DNA of 64,000 nt from Citrus sinensis (taxonomy: Eukaryota > Streptophyta > Magnoliopsida > Sapindales > Rutaceae), in contig NC_068559.1 of the NCBI RefSeq assembly GCF_022201045.2, positions 26,419,501 to 26,483,500 on the forward strand. Direction: 5' to 3'. Position numbers and translations under genes: made by a program. Below, piece by piece: positions 25,870 to 37,480 of this stretch; position 1 is the first letter of the stretch; every line of letters begins with the position of its first letter. The notes under the pieces are model-generated. The model saw nothing but the letters and a program-made list of their open reading frames with translations, was not told where the DNA came from and did not search any database.

Positions 25870-26064
25870 GAATAATCCACAAACTCTTGTACAAATTTAT
25901 TTTGTACAAACTGATGTGGCATGATAAGATTGGTTGAATTAAATATCACTTGGCCCACATGATTTATTTTTATTATTTTATATTTTCATTCCACCAATGA
26001 ATTAATACCATGTCAGTTTGTACAAAATAAATTTATACAAGAATTTGTGGCTGTATCATTACTC
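25870..26064. mobile_element. Mutator-like MITE, copy 1 (9-bp TSD)
   Basis: A 195-base element whose right end, inverted, reads GAGTAATGATACAGCCACAA. The left end is the same with a small deletion (GAATAAT then CCACAAACTC). The inverted repeats continue for about 60 bases and include TTTATTTTGTACAAACTGA on both arms. It is flanked by a perfect 9-base duplication TATATAAAA (25861-25869 and 26065-26073), the TSD length typical of Mutator-like elements. A second copy is at 57701-57902. No coding capacity. Confidence 0.85.
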
Positions 26065-26092
26065 TATATAAAAAACGAAAATGAGATTCATA

Positions 26093-26679
26093 CAACAGTT
26101 AGCACATCATTTAGCACCGAACGGTGCGTTTCAAACTAAATATAAATTAGTCACTGTAGTTTCAAAATGTCACACGCATCGTCAACACACACACGCTTTC
26201 CCGCTCTCTCTCCCCCTCAAAGCACAGATCTGCTCTCTCGCCCTCTCCCTCTCCCTCACGGCACAGCCCTGCTCTCTCGCCCTCTCCCTCACGGCACAGA
26301 CCTGATCTCTCGCTTTCCCCCTCACGCGACAGATCTGCTCTCTCGCTTTCTCCCTCATGCCACAAATCTGCTCTTTCGCTCTCTCCCTCATGCTCCATTC
26401 ACCAATATGACCAGCTGCTGTACACCACGCTCCGGTCTCACTGTCTGTCATAAACGCCCTCAATGAATAGATTAAAATTAATCGATTGAAGTTAATCATA
26501 ATAAGTTGATTATTTTTCATGAATTAAAGCTATCAGTACAAAGCTTACGGAGGGAGAGAGCGAGAGAGTTTATGTGTTTGTCAACAGTGTGTGTTTTACC
26601 ATTTTGAAGCTACAATGACCAATTTAAATTTACTTCAAAACCCACCGTTCGGTGCTAAATGGTGTGCATATCGCTATTG
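26093..26679. mobile_element. Foldback-type non-autonomous element upstream of the nitrate transporter
   Basis: About 587 bases with long terminal inverted repeats of roughly 110-130 bases: left arm about 26093-26220, right arm about 26549-26679. Shared landmarks, read inward, are CAA(C/T)AG, CATTTAGCACCGAACGGTG, TTCAAAATG and then a CTCTCTC-rich end. The inner end of the left arm has expanded into a 33-bp minisatellite. Target-site duplications are not clear, so superfamily and exact ends are open; long arms suggest a Mutator or foldback type. It lies about 70 bases from the TATA box of the NRT2.5-type gene. Confidence 0.75.
26224..26394. repeat. 33-bp minisatellite, five units
   Basis: Five head-to-tail units (26224-26262, 26263-26295, 26296-26328, 26329-26361, 26362-26394), each starting ACAGATCTGCTCTCTCG or a variant and ending in CCCTCAYGSC-like sequence. 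The first unit carries an extra CTCCCT, making it 39 bases. Because 33 is a multiple of three, it creates open frames of 11-residue peptide repeats on both strands, which I consider non-coding artefacts. Confidence 0.9.
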
Positions 26680-26746
26680 TATAAAAAAGTACTGGTCTAT
26701 TCATTTGACTATGTATTACTTTATGTATAGAAATGAGAAGCTTCGG

Positions 26747-26756
26747 TATTATATAA
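26747..26756 (+). promoter_or_regulatory. TATA box of the NRT2.5-type gene
   Basis: TATTATATAA lies about 130 bases upstream of the ATG at 26883 and only about 70 bases after the end of the foldback element. Confidence 0.5.
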
Positions 26757-26882
26757 GTTGTGCCAAGGACGCCACTTAGTTCCTATCTTCATTTCCAACA
26801 AAATAAAGGAGCAGGAGGCAATTCTTATTTCTTAGCGCCCCCTGAAAATATCTCTTCAAGTTCAAGACATTGTGGACACAAA

Positions 26883-28814
26883 ATGGAAGTGGAAGGGCAA
26901 GACATGAATAGTATCAGAAGAGACACTGATGAGCCTCGGAAATTTGATCTTCCAGTGGACTCAGAGCACAAGGCCACCGAGTTCCGGGTATTGTCAACAG
27001 CAGCACCCCACATGAGGGCATTTCATCTATCTTGGGTGTCATTCTTTTCTTGTTTCGTATCGACTTTCGCAGCTCCTCCGCTCCTTCCCATCATCCGAGA
27101 CAACCTCAACCTCACAGCAACTGACATCGGAAATGCAGGAATTGCATCAGTCTCGGGTGCTGTCTTTGCTCGTATTGCCATGGGAACTGTTTGTGACTTA
27201 TTCGGTCCCCGTCTTGCCTCTGCTTCACTCATCCTCATCACTGCACCTGCAGTTTACTTCACTTCTATCGCCTCCTCGCCTATCTCCTTCCTCCTTTTAC
27301 GCTTCTGCACCGGCTTCTCTATCGCCACCTTCGTCTCCACTCAGTTCTGGATGAGTTCAATGTTTTCAGGTCCAGTAGTTGGCACAGCTAACGGCGTTGC
27401 AGGTGGCTGGGGCAATCTTGGTGGTGGTGCAACACAACTCATCATGCCCCTTGTGTTTGGTGTCATCCGAGACATTGGTGCCATCAAATTCACCGCTTGG
27501 AGAATTGCATTTTTCATTCCTGCCCTGTTTCAAACTCTAGCAGCATTTGCAGTCTTGATCTTCGGCCAGGATTTGCCTGATGGAAACTTCTCCGGGCTGC
27601 AGAACTCCGGAAACAAACAAAAGGATGAATTCTCACGGGTGTTTTATCATGGGGCTACAAACTACAGAGGGTGGATTTTGGCATTGACTTATGGTTACTG
27701 TTTCGGGGTGGAGCTAACAGTGGACAACATAATCGCAGAATATTTCTACGATAGATTCAATCTGGAACTTCACACTGCAGGAATGATCGCAGCGAGTTTC
27801 GGGTTAGCAAATATCGTTTCTCGGCCTGCTGGAGGAATGATATCGGATATAACGGCAAAGAGGTTTGGGATGAGGGGAAGGCTTTGGGCTTTGTGGGTTA
27901 TGCAAACCTTAGGAGGTATATTTTGTGTTATTCTGGGGCAGGTGGGATCTTTGACTGCATCCATTATAGTGATGATCATCTTCTCCATGTTTGTCCAAGC
28001 TGCTTGTGGGCTTACGTTTGGAGTAGTTCCTTTCGTCTCTCGGAGGTAAGAAAACTTCAACACAACAAGAATTACTGTGGCAACCAACGAATTTTCCAAA
28101 ATCTTAGTCAAATATGATGTAGTGATATCGATGGTGATAGTGACGGTATTGGTGCTACTGATCACCAGCTAAGGCCCCTAACTCATTTTTCAATAGCAAC
28201 CGGGCCATAAATATCAACGAATTGATGGATGGCCAGTCAAAGAGAAGAGAAACAGGATAGTAAGGCTAAAATTGACTTTAGAGGCAGAAGAAGCTAACCA
28301 ACCACATGATGGATAATTGTCAACTGATAGGATCTTAATTAATTATAATTATACACGGTAACCTAGATATATAATGAAATAAATCCCATTCCATAAGCTA
28401 CGCGATGTTGATGCGGATGTTGATATTGATACAATTAATGCATATATTTTCAGGTCACTGGGGGTTATATCTGGAATGACGGGAGGTGGGGGAAATGTAG
28501 GAGCAGTCCTGACTCAGCTTATTTTCTTCAAAGGATCCAAATACTCCAAAGAAACAGGGATCACTCTCATGGGTGTGATGATCATTTGCTGCACACTCCC
28601 AATTATGCTAATTTACTTCCCGCAATGGGGCGGAATGTTCTGTGGTCCATCCAAAAATATGACTACTGAAGAAGACTATTACTTATCCGAATGGAATTCG
28701 AAAGAGAAGCAAAAGGGTTTCCATCAATCGAGTTTGAAATTTGCTGACAATAGCAGAAGTGAAAGGGGAAGATCAAGAGTGAACACTACAACTATTCCCC
28801 CCAATCAAGTTTAA
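26883..28814 (+). CDS. NRT2.5: High-affinity nitrate transporter, NRT2.5 type
   Basis: Two exons, 26883-28045 and 28454-28814, joined by a 408-base GT-AG intron, encode 507 residues. This is the usual NRT2 size, with about 12 membrane segments of the major facilitator (NNP) family at the plasma membrane. NRT2 proteins carry nitrate with protons at low external nitrate, generally with the partner NRT3.1/NAR2. Visible hallmarks are [12 protein letters not shown] before the first helix, [14 protein letters not shown] in loop 2-3, the glycine-rich [24 protein letters not shown], and [20 protein letters not shown] encoded across the splice junction. The MEVEG start and the [19 protein letters not shown] segment match the NRT2.5 branch better than NRT2.1/2.4, which in Arabidopsis is induced by prolonged nitrogen starvation. 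I chose ATG 26883 because it starts the conserved N-terminus; the frame upstream to 26760 has no ATG. The C-terminal tail is hydrophilic. Confidence 0.93.
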
Positions 28815-28950
28815 GTTCTGCTTCAAGCCTCTAGTCACCAGCTATTAGCACAAATGTAATGCCCCTTTATGTAATTGCAACGTTCAAGCTTTAGTTTATC
28901 AATTTTTTGCTTGTCTCAATATGTCCAAGTGCTCGAAAAATCTCCTCACA

Positions 28951-29247
28951 GTATTATCATATTTAGAATTGAGCTATTATAACTTTTAAGATACAGTTCC
29001 TGTACAAAAAAAGTTGTACAAAAAAAATTATAACTATGAAACAAAAAATTAATAATATGTAGTAAATATAAATTTTAAATAATAATCTTAACAAAATTAT
29101 TAAAGATATAATAAATTTTCTATCATACAAATGAAAAATTATATCAACATAATTTTTAAGGTACAACAATTAATGTTTAACAAACACTTTAATATTATAA
29201 CTTAAGCTTTTAAGGTACAACTGCCAACCTCAATCCCAAACGTACCT
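28951..29247 (-). mobile_element. hAT-like MITE, copy B (inverted)
   Basis: The reverse complement of this stretch aligns along its length with the MITE at 22692-22961. Shared blocks include CAGTTGTACCTTAAAA, TATATCTTTAATAATTTT and TTGGGATTGAGG at the end. The end at about 29247 is well preserved and the one at about 28951 is degraded, so coordinates are approximate. It starts about 140 bases after the transporter stop codon and so could overlap its 3' flank. Confidence 0.7.
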
Positions 29248-30310
29248 CAAAATATATTTACAACTGGGGGTTCTTTTGTCTCTTTGTAATCTACATGTAT
29301 GCTTATATCTTTGTTCTTAAATATCACTAAGGTTACCACCTGTCTGAAATGAAAAAAAAAAATTTAGAAACGGTCAAAAACATCTTACAACTCATGGCTA
29401 CGCTCTCGTGGAAGGCTCAACTTAAAAGCACACAAAAGCCAAACAGGCATGCTGTCTGGAAATGGATGGAATACAAGATTTGACTAAATTAAGTTTAAGA
29501 TCAACTTAAAACGAAAAACGATAACAGGTTGTGTTGAAGATCAGCAGGTAAGATAAAAAGTTTTATCATATTTAGTAAAATACGCCACGACAAAGGATCT
29601 GTAGCAATGCTGCCATAAAAGAAACTTTAATTGAAGTCATTGAAGTTCACTGAGATTTACCATCTCCGCCGGCATCAAATAAAAAATATGGAAACCGTCG
29701 ATAGTATTTCCTACCCATTGATTACGCTTGCGTGCAAGTCTTAGCCTCCAAGCACACAGAAGCAAGGCAAGCATATTTTCTCTGTCTTGAAATGGAATAT
29801 AGCATTTCGCTGAAATAGATTACAAACTTCAAAAAATTAAAAGAAAAATAAAAAGAGAGAAAAATGACAACAAATTGTGTCAAAATTCGGCAGGTTAGAC
29901 AAAAAAATGTATCGTATTTAATAAAATACATCATGATAAACCTGTATAAATACTATCATCAAAGAAACTACAGAGGAGAAAAATAAAAATAAAAAACTGA
30001 TGTACTCAAATGACAAAATTTGTTGACTCGAATAGGAAGGAATAATTTTCACCTGAGAAAGAATAAATAGCTATTAGCAATACTGTCAAATGAATTGATA
30101 TCATTGTAAACGTTGATATTGATTTAGCATCATGTCCATAGTAGTAGGTGAGTTGGTCCTGTAAATTGGAGGTTAAGGGACCATGATGAAAAGAAGCAAA
30201 AAATGTTAAATGGGCTAAAATATTAAATAGCATTATTTAAAGGGGAAAATTGCAGATAAGTGTATTATTAACAGTAACCCCATAATTATGCCCAAGTTAT
30301 GCATAAATAG

Positions 30311-31225
30311 TAGGAATGGCAATAGGGAGGGGACCAATCTCTCCGTATCCATCCTCGATATTTTGCGTATGTTCTCGTCCCCTTCCCGTCCCCGAATAAT
30401 AACAGGGGATCCTAGAGGGTCTCCGATCTCCGAATAATTAATATTTTTTTTGTTTTCGATTTTGAGTTAATCATATTGAAATAAAAAATTCAAATAAAAG
30501 TAAAGTTCGAAATATATCTTACATTAATATCCATTACAAAAGTTACATACATTAAATTAGTAAGTAACGCAGCATGTAAGGAATACAAACTTCTTTTACA
30601 AACTATCATAAACAAATTAATAGTTTAATACAAAATTGTTACAAATAAAATCGAATTTAGATTCAAAATTAACTTTTTCAATGGTGGCGTGGGCACTTTA
30701 TAAATGTGAACTATTCTTTTTACAACACAATAGTTAAATCGGAGTAAATCAAGAGCAAATATTAGATTAGATTAGATTATATATTAAAATTGTGATTGGA
30801 TGTGGGCAATTATAACATCTAAAAATAAATAAAAAATAGATTTAAGTTTAAAATATTTAAAGAATATTAAAATTAAAAAAAATTGGGCTAATAGAACCTA
30901 CTCGGTCTTTTTAATGTCCTAAATAAAAATTTAGGACTTTAATTAGTTAATTAGGCTTAAAAGTTTAATAATATAAATATTTTGATTTTTTTTTATTTTT
31001 ACCAATATTTATAATTTTATAATTTTATAATTTATTTACTAGTAATTTTAATAAAATAAAATAAAATTAAAAATTAAAATGGGCAAATGGGTAGGGGATA
31101 GAGATTCCACCTCATCCTCGTCCCCTCCCCGAATAAGAAATTGGGTATGAAATTATCTCATACCCTCTCCAAATGAGAAAAATCCCTGAAGGTACCCGTC
31201 TCCATGAGAATTTTTGTCATCCCTA
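30311..31225. mobile_element. Non-autonomous hAT-like element (8-bp TSD)
   Basis: A 915-base element beginning TAGGAATGGCAA and ending TTGTCATCCCTA (inverted repeats matching at 10 of 12 bases). It is flanked by a perfect 8-base duplication ATAAATAG (30303-30310 and 31226-31233). The subterminal regions are both rich in CCCCGTCCCCTCCCCGAATAA-like motifs in inverted relation, while the centre is AT-rich and non-coding. An 8-bp TSD plus TAGGGATGRCAA-type ends indicates the hAT superfamily. Confidence 0.85.
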
Positions 31226-33579
31226 ATAAATAGCACTTACATCTTATTTGCTTAATTATCGAAAATGATTATATGAAATGACACATAAACGACACACCTT
31301 CGAAGCCGTTGCTCTGGTTGATCTGATGATCTGGCACCCCGCATGCAGATGTAGGTCACACGGTCAAATTGGGTTTTGATAGGCGGGCCCATTCAACATT
31401 TCACAGATAGTAGGTCAAGACTGGCCCATAAGTAATTCTATTTCATTTAATACTAGAAATACCTCCTTTTTTCCTTAAATAGACAACGTTTTCATTTATA
31501 AATCTTTTAATTTTAAATAACTTTCTTGCTCTTAAAATTCTTTTGTACTTTTGATATCCGTATTTTTTTCCTTCAAACTTTCTCTACTGTTTAATTTCTA
31601 AACCTTACATCTTGGAAAATAACAAATATATTAATGGGTGTAATGAAATTTTATCACACCTACAAAATATGGGCACAGTAAATAGTTTGAGAATCCTTTA
31701 AAAATGATCTGTTTGTGGGATAAAAGATTAATCAACTTTAGTTTCTATGTTTATTACAAGAATTTTATTAGAATTACTTCTTAGAATGAGAGTTCTGTTT
31801 CCTTTTTCTTTCCTTTCTATTTTCATTTGTCAAGTGACATAACTTGAAGTATACCATAGCCTTTAAGAGGTGGTTTCACTGAGAGTATAGTCTTTTGGAG
31901 AATTATTTAACTGCAAAGAAATGAAAAAACAAACAAACAAACAAACAAAGGAAAGAAAGAAAGAAATATTGCAGTATTTTAAAAAATGCAGGGATATAAA
32001 AAATTCATACTGTGCAAGTAAAATAATTGAACAGAGGGAAAAAATATATAATTAGGGATAATGAGATTTTTATGAAATTAATAAAGGATGCCAATAGTCC
32101 TACTCTTTGCTAAAGGAGGTCTATTTTTTATTTTAAATAAAAAATTCTGTTTAACTTTCGGTGGAATCAAGATAAATATGAATAACTTATCTGTATGAGT
32201 ATGACCAATATCATTTTTATCCTTTATTATTATTATTATATTAAAATTTTTTATTAATAACTCTGAAAAAAGAAATTAAATTTTCAATAGATTGGATTCG
32301 TAATGGGATGAATATTCGAAGAGGTTGAGGACCCGCATCTAAAGCTTTATCTTTGCTTGTAAAAATGAATAGAGGCGAGGCCGCACGGGCATGCGCATGC
32401 ACTGAGATTCTCTAAAGGGGGTATGTATATTGGACGGTGTCAGCAGCACCACCACCACCACCAGAAACTTCATCAAGCACCTTCCATCTAAGCTAAAGCC
32501 AACAATTCATTGCAGAAAGGAAAATTCACCCGAAACAGAAGTGGGTCCAACCGCAACGGGCCGGAGAGGTGTACGTGTTTGGTCTATTCGGATCCTCGAA
32601 TGACAAATGCAGCTCATCTTGGCCTATTCATATCCTGACAACCAAGATTCATAAATTAAATATAATGGTAATTAATTTCCTCACCCATTCAAATTTTTTT
32701 TTTTTTTTTAGCAACTCAACAGATTTTAATAATTAATCCAATTGGAGCACATATTTATGCACATGCTATGGTGGCGCATCTCCCATATACTTACAGCTTT
32801 GTCACATTCCATTCATTGACTGAACAGAATGGAAGGCCTAGTGATTAGTGTTGTCAACTTTATCTGAAACTTTTTGCCCTTTTCATTTCTCTGCCAAGAG
32901 AAGTGGTTGACTGTGCTCTCCCACAACCCCGGCTTTGGGTCTCCACTAACCTAAGCTGTGCTTTTCTTTTGATCTTTTCAGAAAGAGAGGAGGAGTGGAA
33001 ATTGAAAAGGATTCTCTCTTTCACAAACACACACAATAGTGACTGCTGATGCAGTTAGTTTCAACTTTCAACATGGCTTGCGAAATCAACTACCATAGAT
33101 AAATACATATTAATTAAATAATTAACTTATATAATCTGGGTGCAATTGTCGCAGAGTTGATGTCCACTTTACCGGTTGCTGCAGGCTGATTAGAAAAGAA
33201 TATTGTTTAAATATATGTGGGTAATGGATTCACCAGTGTACAAGAAATATTGAGATGATGGAAAGACGTGGATCTCTGATGCGGTTTTACAGATACCACA
33301 GATACCTTTAGTTCAACTTTCTAGTTAATTAAGGTCGTTAATTACAGGATTATGCGAGCCACATATACCTTTTATTTAGTGAAAAATTAGGTCCTTGCAC
33401 TGCATAAATAAAAGTTGAAACTACAACAAACCATCACCTTACCACATTAATTTTTTTTTTTTTTTAAGTTTGCAGATGGGAAGCAGTTGCCACAAGCACA
33501 CACCTTACTTTAGGCTTAGGGGGAAGGAGAAACTGCAGTACAGTCATCATGATCAGGCCCTAAAACATTTATATTAAGG

Positions 33580-34300
33580 GCCGTTTGAAGTTGTTTTTCA
33601 AAGATTTAAAAGTGATTTGAAAAAGTAATTTTGGTATTTAGTAAATTGTTTTAGAAATCACTTTAGAGAAAATTATACTTATCTTGTAAAAATATTGAAA
33701 AGTAAGGAAGAATTACCTTTTAAAAATTAGTTTTAGGACTAATTTGGTAATGCCATAACTTTTAATATAATTACTATTAGGTATGCTATGAAAATAATCA
33801 GTTATGAAGAGAATTTTGGTCAAATTTATTTTTAAAAGCAGTCGTATGTGTTTGGTAAATATTACTATTAAAGTATTATAAGAATGTAAATGATTGAATT
33901 TGATATTATACTAAATAAAATTTATTTACTCATTTCTAAACATGTATATAAAATATTTTTTGTTGTGTATATATAATAATTGATAATTAAATAAATATTT
34001 TGTATTATAATTTTTTTATTTTGTTATCTCAATATAATTGAAAATAATAATTATCTCTTTAAAGTTAATATTTTATTTCTTAATTAATAAGGATAATTTT
34101 ACATTTTTATAAGATATAAAACAAATTCTCAAAAATTAGCTTTTAAAAAACTACTTTTCTCTGCTTTTCAATCTGTTGTAAGATAGGGTGATTTTATCAA
34201 AAGTTATTTCTTAGAAAATTTACTAAACACCAAAATTAATTTTTTTTTTTACTTTTGAAAATCACTTTTAAATCTCCAAAAAGCAACTGTAAATAAGTCT
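33580..34300. mobile_element. Inverted-repeat element A next to the polygalacturonase gene
   Basis: The left arm (about 33580-33722) and right arm (about 34135-34300) are inverted copies. Shared blocks include GATTTAAAAGTGATTT, TAATTTTGGTRTTTAGTAAAT and TTGAAAAG. The roughly 400 bases between the arms are AT-rich and have their own inverted copy just outside the element (see 34330-34767). No clear TSD was found and no protein is encoded. Confidence 0.65.
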
Positions 34301-34329
34301 TATACTTAATATATTCTCATATATATTCT

Positions 34330-34767
34330 CATAAATATTATAAAAATCTAAAAATTTCCTTATTAATTAAGAAACAAAATCATTAACTTTAAGGATGTTA
34401 TTATTATTACCAATTATATTGAGATAACAAAATAAAAATAAAAATAATATAAAATATTTATTTTAGTAATCAATTATTTTACATATATATATATATATAT
34501 ATACACAATAAAAAATTTTTTATGTGCATGTTAATAAAAATATGTAAATAAATTTTATTTAACATTATACTCATTTCAATCATTTACATTATTACAACAA
34601 TTTAACACTGAGATTTATCAAACACATACGACTGCTTTTAAAACTTACAGTACTTTTAAAAGTAAATTTTATTAAATATATAATTCATTTTCTTCACATC
34701 TGATTATTTATACAGTACAAATAACAATAATTATTTTAAGGGTTATAACATTACCAAACTGCCCCTA
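34330..34767 (-). mobile_element. Inverted copy of the element A interior, abutting the polygalacturonase stop
   Basis: The reverse complement of this stretch matches 33722-34110. Shared blocks include AAAGCAGTCGTATGTGTTTG, TTTGTTATCTCAATATAATTG and TTCTTAATTAATAAGG. Its outer edge reads TTAGGGGCAGTTTGGTAATG, against TTAGGACTAATTTGGTAATG in the other copy, so the homology begins at or within the TAG stop codon of the polygalacturonase gene (34765-34767). Confidence 0.65.
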
Positions 34768-37480
34768 ACACATGTGCTCACGAGATCTTGCAATTCGTTT
34801 GACCGAACCACTATCCCTTCTCAAGCAATAGTCTATGCTTGAAGGAACCAGAGGAGCCTGTGATTTTCCGTAGGAGTTCCAACACAAGGCCTGTTGAAAA
34901 CTTTGATACTTTGACGAGGGTTTCAATTGAATGTCGATTAGATCAACGTCAGAGCACGGGACGCTGTTACTACATGCTAGATGAATTGGCTGCACTGAAT
35001 ATGTTCCAATTATCTGATTGAATTCAACACCGGATATTGCCACGGCTCCTGTTTGGTTGTTGCATAAATGCTTGTCACAATAGTATTGGTCAATTATTAT
35101 AGGAACCTTAACATCCGACACTTGAATGCTGGAAAATGAAACGTTCTTGACGGATCCAATGCCACCCTGTGAATTAACTGAAATATTATTACTATCAGAA
35201 GCCAATGCTAAAGTTTACAATTTATAATTAATATTTAAAATGAAACATCAATTTATGTACTCGAATTTGGTACCTGCCACGTCTTTATCCTAACCCCAGC
35301 TAGAGTATTTTGCAATGAAATTTTCTCCACAACAATATCGGAGACACAGGCAACGCTCTTGTCTTTCCCTAGTCCTCCTAAACTGTGGTTATTTATTATA
35401 ATAAGAAACAAAATTAAATTAACAACCATCTTTTGCTTAATGCCAGATACATGATACTGTATACATCTTGAATCAGAATCGTGATCAGTGCACCGAATCA
35501 GATTTAATATCTTGCTTACCTTATACCATGACCGGGGCCGCAATTAATGTGATGGATGTGAACGTTTGAGCATCCAGTTTGTATTGATACACAGTCATCT
35601 CCTATTCAAAACGAGAACCCATGCGTTTGTTAATATTTAAAAGCAATATTACCAAATCTATAGTGATGTTGCTGATGTGCGCACGCTGGTATCATATTTC
35701 CTTTTTTAAAAAATTTTTTATTTCTCTTGGGTCTAGGAATCACGGTTAATCACTAATGCTTGACCCACAGAGCCCAGGAGAAAAAGTTGCCCTAGTGCTT
35801 CTGTTCATGCTTGCCTTCAAAAGTTAGTTTAGTGACAGTTATGTTATTAAAAAAAAAAAATTCTTGAAAACCAATCATATTTTCCCGCAGCAGATTACTT
35901 TTTGTCTGCAATACCAACGTGCCATGCACCATCGATTCTCTATTTAATTATTGGAATAGTCACAACCACACGTAATAGGCAATTAACAAGGTTTATACTG
36001 TATATAAAGATAGGTGTGTGTGTGTGTCATATACAGCTAGTACTTAGTTCTAATTTCTTACCGCATGCAATATCAGAATGCTGAATTTCTACGTCTTTTG
36101 TGTTTTGAAGATGAATGCCGTCGGTATTTGGGCTATTTTCTGGAGAAGAAATATGAATATTTTTAACCTTGATCCCACCGGAGCTGTCAAATTTTAGATG
36201 GCACAGAGGACTGTTGTTGATTTTGATATCTCGAACTGTGACATTATAGCTTGCATAGAATCTTAATGCCTGCAATTGTATTGCAAATGCAATATTAATT
36301 TGGAGCAGTCTACGTAACTACTATGATCATAAATTCTAGTAATTAATTCTAACTAGTGAGGGAAATCCTTACCGTTGGTTTCATTTCTGGAATGTGTTTG
36401 GATTTCTTCTGCCAATGCGATGTAACAACGTATAGCTGCTATTAATTATACTATACGAAAAAAATTAACTTATATAATTTAGTTTGAAAGAACTATATAT
36501 GATATCATTAATACACTAACCTGAATAGAGTTACTTTGAGAGCCGCCCCACCATTCAAAGCCTTGACCATCAACAATTCCATTACCTTGAATGGTGAAGT
36601 TATGGAGCCATTTGAAATTTATCCACTGAAACAAACTAGATTTTGGCCATGAACCTACTTTTGGAGGTGCCAAAAGGGTGCCATCAATCTGTTGGAATTC
36701 CACTTCCATTAGTTTTGTTTGTTAGTGTCATGCAAACTAACTGTGTAATAAGGATATTATAAGATAAAAACTGACAATTAATTGTTAATTATAAGAATTA
36801 ATATAGTCATTCCTGTCCTTTTTCAATTTTTTTTTTTGGTTTAATTTAATAAATAATGCGATGAAATTGCTGTTCGAGAATCAGTGAGATGAGCTAAAAA
36901 GAAGAGAAAGCAAACCTGAAGAACAAGGTTAGGCATGCATGGACCTTGAAGAGTTATGGGCTTGATAAGGAACTTGAACTCTGACGGAATTTCCACTGTA
37001 GCCCCAGCCACCCTGCATGCAGCTTTCCATGCTGCTATTAGTGCCTGCAGTTAAATTATATTGACAATTTAATAACTTCTCAAGAAAATTATTCACACGC
37101 ACACACGCAGAGACACACACACACACACAAAAGAACGTTGATATATATATATATATATCTTAATTTGCAGCTAACGTTGTTTAATTTACCTTTGTATCAT
37201 CAGAAACTCCATCTCCCTTAGCTCCAAATGACAAAACATCGAAAATACTGGACTTCGTCCGGTTATAAGAACCATAATGAGGAAGAGGTGCTGGTGCGGG
37301 TAATGGAAATCTTGAATCAGGCTCAGGGCCATGCTTATCTTTCTGATGCTTGTGAGGGCGGGGCTTGCTTTTCTTGGTGTGATGCTTTCTTGCCTCGACT
37401 GACATTATGGAAAATGTGACCGACACAATCAGCAGAAAAATCAGAACAAATAGAAGAGATGATTTATCGTTTCTCCTCAT
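34765..37480 (-). CDS. Polygalacturonase (GH28 pectinase), secreted
   Basis: Eight exons on the minus strand (37480-37190, 37044-36916, 36688-36521, 36408-36373, 36269-36062, 35601-35520, 35382-35274, 35166-34765) give 474 residues with all phases consistent. GH28 enzymes hydrolyse alpha-1,4 bonds of homogalacturonan in cell walls. The N-terminus has a signal-anchor-like hydrophobic segment (about residues 8-28), then a Lys/His/Pro-rich linker, then FDVLSFGAKGDGVSDDTK, the usual start of the beta-helix. The four catalytic signatures are present: NTD at 256-258, GDD at 278-280, GHG around His302, and RIK at 336-338. The basic His-rich N-terminal linker resembles the At1g48100 subgroup. Cysteines pair as usual, and the protein ends in Cys just before TAG. 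The stop codon sits at the very edge of an inverted-repeat element, so the extreme C-terminus deserves checking. A TATA-like TATATAACT lies about 100 bases upstream. Confidence 0.92.
37081..37158. repeat. (CA)n and (AT)n microsatellites in polygalacturonase intron 1
   Basis: A CA-rich tract (about 37096-37128, interrupted by GCAGAG) is followed by a TATATA run (37140-37158), both inside the first intron. Confidence 0.8.

Larger units (their letters stand above)
29250..34300. other. Gene-free intergenic region rich in elements
   Basis: No exon or RNA gene recognised. Contents: a hAT-like element at 30311-31225; (AAAC)n and (AAAG)n simple repeats near 31926-31966; a (CCA)n tract near 32445-32463; and the inverted-repeat complex from about 33,580. 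The stretch 32,300-33,500 is less AT-rich but shows only short random frames. Confidence 0.55.

Noticed and set aside
26162-26520. Overlapping open frames on both strands with repeated 11-residue peptides (for example REGESERADLC)
   Set aside because: They are generated by the 33-bp minisatellite, whose unit length is a multiple of three. There is no domain or start context, and the frames lie inside a foldback element.
26760-26882. Extended N-terminus of the nitrate transporter
   Set aside because: The upstream frame starts with GTG and overlaps the leader just after the TATA box. Family members start at the MEVEG sequence encoded from 26883.
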